Positions 60,047 through 64,000 of a DNA stretch of 64,000 nucleotides are shown piece by piece; position 1 is the first letter of the stretch; the number at the start of each line of letters is the position of its first letter. The position numbers were made by a program, and so were the translations under genes. Origin of the DNA: an uncultured Treponema sp. (GTDB lineage: Bacteria > Spirochaetota > Spirochaetia > Treponematales > Treponemataceae); assembly GCA_910584475.1 (NCBI GenBank), contig CAJUBD010000016.1, positions 1-64,000 of the forward strand, in the 5' to 3' direction. The notes below the pieces were generated by a model. That model saw only the letters and a list, made by a program, of their open reading frames with translations. It did not search any database and was not told the origin of the DNA.

Positions 60047-60709
60047 ATGGAAGACTTGGAAACCATAAAGCGCAGGGTGAGGAAGCTGCTCGCCCTGTCG
60101 AAATCCCCGAACGAGAGCGAGGCGTTATCCGCGCTCCGAAAGGCGAACGAGCTGATGGCGGAGCACAGGCTCACGCGGGCGGACTTCACGGGCTATGTGA
60201 AGAAATCCGTGAAATCGACAAGGCGGGCGGTCGAGTGGCGAACCGTGCTCGCGAACGCGGTGGAGCGGCTGTACGCGACATGCCATTTCCGGGACGCGGA
60301 CACGGGGAGCTTCGTCTTTTACGGCGAGGAACTCGACGTCTTCATGTCCACCGAGATGTTCGCGTATCTCGTGAAGGCCGTGGACCGCATGGCGAAACGG
60401 AACATCCGCGGGAACGCGAAACGCCGCTACCGGCAGTCATACCGCGCGGGAGTCGCAAGCCGCCTGTGGGACAGGATGGACGAGCTCGGCAGGCAGTGCG
60501 GCTGGCGCGACCCGGCGGAGCTTGCCGAGAGAAGGCGAGAAATTTCCAATTGGGTGGGCGGCCAAGTCGCGCTCTCGACCGCCGTGCCGAAGCAAAAGAC
60601 AGGCAGGGCGAACATGCGCGCATGGAGACGCGGCGAGAGCGACGCCGACGGAATAAGCCTGAGCCGGCAGATGTCCGGCGGCGGAACGCGCCGGATTGGG
60701 GGATGTTGA
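60047..60709 (+). CDS. DUF2786/DUF7168 family protein
   Basis: 220 aa. The N-terminal 45 residues (IKRRVRKLLALSKSPNESEALSALRKANELM) are the DUF2786 helical motif; the rest is basic and may bind nucleic acid. Common in phages and integrative elements. ATG 60047 follows a GGAAGG site. The C-terminal region is rich in R and G. Confidence 0.8.
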   Translation: MEDLETIKRRVRKLLALSKSPNESEALSALRKANELMAEHRLTRADFTGYVKKSVKSTRRAVEWRTVLANAVERLYATCHFRDADTGSFVFYGEELDVFMSTEMFAYLVKAVDRMAKRNIRGNAKRRYRQSYRAGVASRLWDRMDELGRQCGWRDPAELAERRREISNWVGGQVALSTAVPKQKTGRANMRAWRRGESDADGISLSRQMSGGGTRRIGGC

Positions 60710-60812
60710 CATTGAGACACTGAAAAGAATTCACAGAGACATTTGCGCAAACTTGAAAGAAGCGGAGAAAGAAATGATTGAGATTGACGAGCTTTCCATA
60801 AGCGGCCAATGA
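60696..60812 (+). CDS. 38-aa peptide, tentative
   Basis: From TTG 60696, overlapping the end of the previous gene, the frame encodes a helical peptide (DIETLKRIHRDICANLKEAE). Codon use fits the neighbours, but the start and ribosome-binding site are weak. Confidence 0.35.
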   Translation: MGDVDIETLKRIHRDICANLKEAEKEMIEIDELSISGQ

Positions 60813-60836
60813 GGATGACGAGGAGGAGGAAAGGCA

Positions 60837-61370
60837 ATGAAAATCTTTCCAATCAGACTGAAGCGCAGGACTGTCAGAATCCTTGATGTAGCCTGCGGAA
60901 GCAAAATGTTCTGGTTCGACAAGGACAATCCCGACGTTGAATTCTGCGACAAAAGGCGGTTGGAGCGCACGGAATATTACCCGAACCGATTCATCGAGAT
61001 CACGCCCGACACGGTGTGCGACTTCACCGCGCTCCCGTTCGCCGACGAGAGTTTCTGCCTCGTCGTGTTCGACCCTCCGCATCTTGTTCAGGCGGGAAAG
61101 AATTCCATGATGGCTTTGAAGTACGGAAAACTTGAGGGCGACTGGAAGTCTGAACTTTCAAAAGGGTTTTCTGAATGCATGCGCGTGTTGAAGACGGACG
61201 GCGTGCTGGTTTTCAAATGGAGCGAGATTCAGATTCCGCTCTCCGAAATCCTGCCGCTGTTTTCCCAAAAGCCGCTTTTCGGAAACCGCCAGCGACAGGG
61301 CGGTTTCAGCAACTTCGAGAAAAAGGGAAAAGGCGGAAACAAAACGCATTGGCTTTGCTTCATGAAATGA
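60837..61370 (+). CDS. SAM-dependent methyltransferase, phage/ICE type
   Basis: 177 aa. ILDVACGSKMFWFDK is motif I (SAM binding); VVFDPPHL is a DPPH-type catalytic motif IV as in N6-adenine or N4-cytosine methyltransferases; SECMRVLKTDGVLVFKW is motif V/VI. It lacks a target-recognition domain, so specificity is unknown. AGGAGGAAAGG precedes ATG 60837. Probably modifies the element's DNA. Confidence 0.82.
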   Translation: MKIFPIRLKRRTVRILDVACGSKMFWFDKDNPDVEFCDKRRLERTEYYPNRFIEITPDTVCDFTALPFADESFCLVVFDPPHLVQAGKNSMMALKYGKLEGDWKSELSKGFSECMRVLKTDGVLVFKWSEIQIPLSEILPLFSQKPLFGNRQRQGGFSNFEKKGKGGNKTHWLCFMK

Positions 61371-61418
61371 AAAACAAAATCAACAGGCTGAAATCACAAA
61401 GATTGAGGAGGAAAGAAA

Positions 61419-61679
61419 ATGAAAGGCAAAATGACAGAGATAGAGCATAACGGAGACACAATCCTCGTCAATCCGAGCAGGATAGAGTTGGTGCGCAAGA
61501 GTTCCTGCGGCAAGGATTGGAAAGTGACTTTATGGTTTTCACAGGCATCGTTCGACTTGGTATTCGGCACTGAAAAGGAGGCGGACGAGCTTATTAAGGA
61601 GAATAGCCAACGGATGATACATGACGGCAGAAATCACAATGACATTGTAGTGAACCACATCAAGGAGAAATGGCGATGA
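61419..61679 (+). CDS. Hypothetical protein
   Basis: 86 aa, mixed alpha/beta, no recognised family. GAGGAAAG upstream; its stop overlaps the next start (ATGA). Confidence 0.6.
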   Translation: MKGKMTEIEHNGDTILVNPSRIELVRKSSCGKDWKVTLWFSQASFDLVFGTEKEADELIKENSQRMIHDGRNHNDIVVNHIKEKWR

Positions 61680-62020
61680 GGGGGATTCTGATTGGATACG
61701 GAATAGCGTTTATGGCGTTGCTCTACTTCGTGCTTTGCTTGATTGGTTTTATAAGGCTTCGAAGGAGGAAAAAAATGCATGACGAGCTCAAGGAAACAAT
61801 CAGCTTTACGCACGGCCTGACATGCGACGACTACGAGACGCAGGCGAACAAGTATGGGCTTACACTCGGCGAAAATGCGGAGCACTTCGCGAAGATGAAG
61901 GACGCGATGTGCCGCCTGCGAATGAACGGCTATGTCGCCGATTCCGAGATGGACAAAATAACAAAACGCATACACAAAGACCTTGTAGCCAACTTGAGAA
62001 AATTGGAGGAAGAGAAATAA
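61676..62020 (+). CDS. Membrane-anchored small protein
   Basis: 114 aa: one N-terminal helix (GYGIAFMALLYFVLCLIGFI), a basic stop-transfer (RLRRRKK), then a soluble helical domain. An internal ATG at 61774, with GGAGG upstream, could give a soluble 81-aa form. Function unknown. Confidence 0.65.
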   Translation: MRGILIGYGIAFMALLYFVLCLIGFIRLRRRKKMHDELKETISFTHGLTCDDYETQANKYGLTLGENAEHFAKMKDAMCRLRMNGYVADSEMDKITKRIHKDLVANLRKLEEEK

Positions 62021-62028
62021 CGTATCCT

Positions 62029-62208
62029 GTGAAAATAAAAATTCGCCTGTCCGACGCGACTGCCGAAATTACGTTGCGCTACAAGAAAAAGCCGTCTTTC
62101 TTCGCCGTGCAGAAATTGAGAAAGGCGACGCGGAAAAAGTACGCGGGACTGAACGCCGAAGAATTTCTTGACAAATGCATAGAATTAAGGGAGGAAGAAA
62201 AATGCTGA
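62029..62208 (+). CDS. Small basic hypothetical protein
   Basis: 59 aa from a GTG; begins MKIKIRLSDATAEITLRYKK and is rich in Lys. GGAGGAAG lies somewhat far upstream. The stop overlaps the following ATG. Confidence 0.5.
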   Translation: MKIKIRLSDATAEITLRYKKKPSFFAVQKLRKATRKKYAGLNAEEFLDKCIELREEEKC

Positions 62209-62424
62209 CGTTCAACCTGAAGAAAGAATGGTATAACAAAATCGCCTCGGGCGAGAAGCGGATTGAATACCGCGAGGTGAAGCCGTATTGGATGCGAAGA
62301 TTTGTAAACGCATATATTGCAACATCATTGCGACGATGACGAGGATCGATATGATTGGCTGAAAAACATGCTAATCAAGACAGAAATCGTGAAAATTGAA
62401 AGGGATGCAAAAGAGGACGAACAA
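62202..62424 (+). pseudogene. ASCH-like gene with internal deletion
   Basis: ATG 62202 opens MLTFNLKKEWYNKIASGEKR then IEYREVKPYW, the start of an ASCH/DUF3850-type RNA-binding-fold protein, but the frame stops after 45 residues. In another frame a plausible C-terminal tail (WLKNMLIKTEIVKIERDAK) runs to 62424. The middle third of the gene is missing, so this looks like a deletion product. Confidence 0.6.
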
Positions 62425-62819
62425 TGAATGTCAACTGGAAAATGGAAGCGGACACGACGGGCTGGCTCGACAGAAGCGGAAAACTTCACCATTGCGAATA
62501 TCTCGGGCATTGGAACAAGGCAAGGGAAATTGCAAAAGAACTGTTCTCGTTCGAGTCCGAATATGATATTGAAGGTCTCGAAGACCAAGGTCCCCTGCTT
62601 GACGCGGCGGAACTGTTGCTCGAAAAGGGCTTTGTCCAAATTGACATCGTTGGTGTTTTCTACCGCTTTTTTCAGGAAGGATACAGAACGCCGAGACCTT
62701 TAAGCCGAAAGCAGAAAACATGGATTATTGACAACATTGTTCTTGCAAAAGGTTGCAACAAGGAACTTGTCAAGAGCGCCGAAAAATGTTTGCGCGAGAA
62801 CGAGGATTTTGAAAGATAG
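62424..62819 (+). CDS. Hypothetical protein
   Basis: 131 aa, acidic and helical, no recognised family. The N-terminus (WLDRSGKLHHCEYLGHW) is reminiscent of small phage proteins. AGAGGACG precedes the ATG, overlapping the preceding stop. Confidence 0.65.
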   Translation: MNVNWKMEADTTGWLDRSGKLHHCEYLGHWNKAREIAKELFSFESEYDIEGLEDQGPLLDAAELLLEKGFVQIDIVGVFYRFFQEGYRTPRPLSRKQKTWIIDNIVLAKGCNKELVKSAEKCLRENEDFER

Positions 62820-62830
62820 GGGAATGGAAA

Positions 62831-64000
62831 ATGAAAAAGCTCAACATCGTTGATATGTTCTGCGGGGGCGGCGGCGAATCGACGGGAATCATTGAGACCG
62901 CGCGAGAACATGGGTTCGACATCAACCTGTCCGCGATAAACCACTGGGAACGCGCGATCGAAACACATGCCGCGAACTATCCGTTCGCGGAACACCGTTG
63001 CGAGAACGTGCAGCGCGTTGACCCCATGAGCCTCGCCGCGTCAAGGAACACGGATCTGATGTGGGCAAGCCCAAGCTGCCAGCACTTCAGCGTGGCACGC
63101 GGCGGCAAGCCGAGAAGCGAGCGGATGAGAAGCCCCGCGTGGGAAGTCCTGCGCTTCGCAGAAGAAATCCATCCGAAAAGAATCATTGTTGAAAATGTTC
63201 CAGAATTTCAAACTTGGGGACCGTTAGATGAAAACGGAAAAATTATAAAAGAGATGAAAGGAAAGACTTTTCAAGCGTTCATCGCGGGTCTGCGCTCCCT
63301 GCATTACGCGGTTGACTGGCGCGTCCTGTGCGCGGCGGACTACGGAGCACCGACATCGCGGCGACGGCTCTTCATCCAAGCGGTTCGCCTTGACTGCGGG
63401 AAGCGCGTCCTGTGGCCGGCGAAAACGAACTCTCAGGACGAAGACATGTTCCTTCCGAAATGGAGGGCGGCGACGGATATAATAGACTGGTCCATTCCCT
63501 GCCAGTCCGTAAATCAACGGAAGAAGCCGTTGTGCGCCGCGACGGTGCGGCGCATTGAATACGGCATAAGGAAGTACTGGGGAGAGTGCGCCGTACCGTT
63601 CCTTGCCATACTGCGAGGCGCGTCAAAGACCGAGAGCCTCGCGAAGCCGCTCTCCACCATATCGTGCAGCGGCGCGCATCACATGCTGATAGCGCCGCTA
63701 CTGCTTGGGCAGCAGTCGGGAGCGAGAGGTCGCCCCGTCACCGAGCCTTGCCCTACAATCGCCACGGCGGGGGCAATCGGGCTAGTACAGCCGTTGATAA
63801 CAGAACACTATGGGAACGGAAAATCCGTTCCCATAGAAAATCCCCTGCCAACATTAACAACAAAAGACAGATTCGCGCTCGTCGGAACTGACGGGCTGGA
63901 CATAGGATTTCGGATGCTTCAGCCGCACGAGCTCGCGGCGGCTACAGGATTTCCATGCGACTACAAATTCACCGGCAACAAGAGCGAGGTCGTAAAGCAG
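62831..64000 (+). CDS. DNA (cytosine-5) methyltransferase, partial (runs off the window)
   Basis: At least 390 codons remain open to the window edge. Motif I DMFCGGGGESTG (SAM), motif IV SPSCQHFS with the catalytic Cys (family norm PPCQ, here Ser replaces the second Pro), motif VI VENVPEF and motif VIII TSRRRLFI are in order; target recognition lies around residues 250-360, and the motif IX-X part begins with QPHELAAATGFP. No restriction enzyme is in view, so it is probably an orphan methylase protecting the element. Confidence 0.9.
   Translation, partial: MKKLNIVDMFCGGGGESTGIIETAREHGFDINLSAINHWERAIETHAANYPFAEHRCENVQRVDPMSLAASRNTDLMWASPSCQHFSVARGGKPRSERMRSPAWEVLRFAEEIHPKRIIVENVPEFQTWGPLDENGKIIKEMKGKTFQAFIAGLRSLHYAVDWRVLCAADYGAPTSRRRLFIQAVRLDCGKRVLWPAKTNSQDEDMFLPKWRAATDIIDWSIPCQSVNQRKKPLCAATVRRIEYGIRKYWGECAVPFLAILRGASKTESLAKPLSTISCSGAHHMLIAPLLLGQQSGARGRPVTEPCPTIATAGAIGLVQPLITEHYGNGKSVPIENPLPTLTTKDRFALVGTDGLDIGFRMLQPHELAAATGFPCDYKFTGNKSEVVKQ

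Larger units (their letters stand above)
53520..64000. mobile_element. Integrated plasmid/ICE/phage-like element, left part
   Basis: G+C rises visibly from about 53.5 kb. The genes are partition (parA, parB), an initiator with iterons, ssDNA-binding proteins, many short coupled genes of unknown function and DNA methyltransferases, all on the plus strand. No integrase, relaxase or structural gene is in view, so the type (ICE, plasmid or prophage) cannot be decided, and the right end is outside the window. The exact left junction is not identified; no tRNA or duplicated att sequence was seen. Confidence 0.75.

Noticed and set aside
1..64000. CRISPR arrays
   Set aside because: No regularly spaced identical repeats of 24-40 bp were found; the dispersed palindromes are intergenic singles and the iterons at 56.5 kb are contiguous, without spacers.
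1..64000. tRNA and rRNA genes
   Set aside because: No T-loop (GGTTCRA) with matching acceptor stem, and no rRNA segments, were recognised on either strand.

Overview
Organism. The window looks like a chromosomal segment of a spirochete, most likely a host- or gut-associated Treponema. The reasons are the rplM-rpsI-recX start, conserved genes with no assignable family that look lineage-specific, a YidC-sulfatase fusion next to an LYIDPGTG-type CDP-glycerol transferase, many lysine and GAA/AAA-rich proteins, and dense intergenic palindromes. This is inference from gene content; no 16S rRNA or tRNA gene was found. The first 53.3 kb is AT-leaning and the last 10.5 kb is clearly richer in G+C.

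Layout. 1-2 kb: ribosomal proteins L13/S9 and recX. 2.2-4.9 kb: sppA and purA on the minus strand. 5-9.1 kb: a surface-polymer pair, a YidC-like insertase domain fused to an LtaS-like sulfatase fold (frameshifted in a run of eight G) plus a CDP-glycerol glycerophosphotransferase. 9.3-13.2 kb: pflB and a flavodiiron protein (anaerobic fermentation and O2/NO defence). 13.7-20.3 kb: rqcH/NFACT, metF, two lineage-restricted proteins and an oligopeptide-binding protein. 20.4-23.6 kb: a compact AT-rich group of small genes that look transferred from Firmicutes. 23.7-33.6 kb: housekeeping genes purB, pyrF, a fused pyrK-pyrD, folD, miaB, radA and a HAD phosphatase. 33.6-43.6 kb: an Mpi/Pin-type serine recombinase, recQ, a GH35 galactosidase, transketolase, a PTS IIA-Ntr protein and an unknown protein. 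44.2 kb: a sigma-70-family factor behind a consensus sigma-54 promoter. 45.5-53.3 kb: an MFS sugar permease, SRP RNA, mnmE, a propeller/DUF4015 secreted protein, an amino-acid permease and an ABC-2 exporter.

Mobile region. From about 53.5 kb to the end lies the replication/maintenance module of an integrated plasmid, ICE or phage-like element: a 26-bp perfect palindrome (candidate parS), parA, a frameshifted DUF6291 gene, parB, a winged-helix replication initiator with iterons inside its coding sequence, two OB-fold ssDNA-binding proteins, small tightly coupled genes and two DNA methyltransferases. The last one runs off the window.

How it works together. Purine (purA, purB), pyrimidine (pyrF, pyrKD) and folate (metF, folD) steps are scattered single genes, many with near-consensus promoters placed so close to the ATG that the mRNA would be leaderless. 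Three classes of intergenic palindromic repeat, two with stems that change in compensating fashion between copies, punctuate the chromosome. Runs of 7-9 G or C sit in three genes and one intergenic region, two of them exactly at frameshifts.
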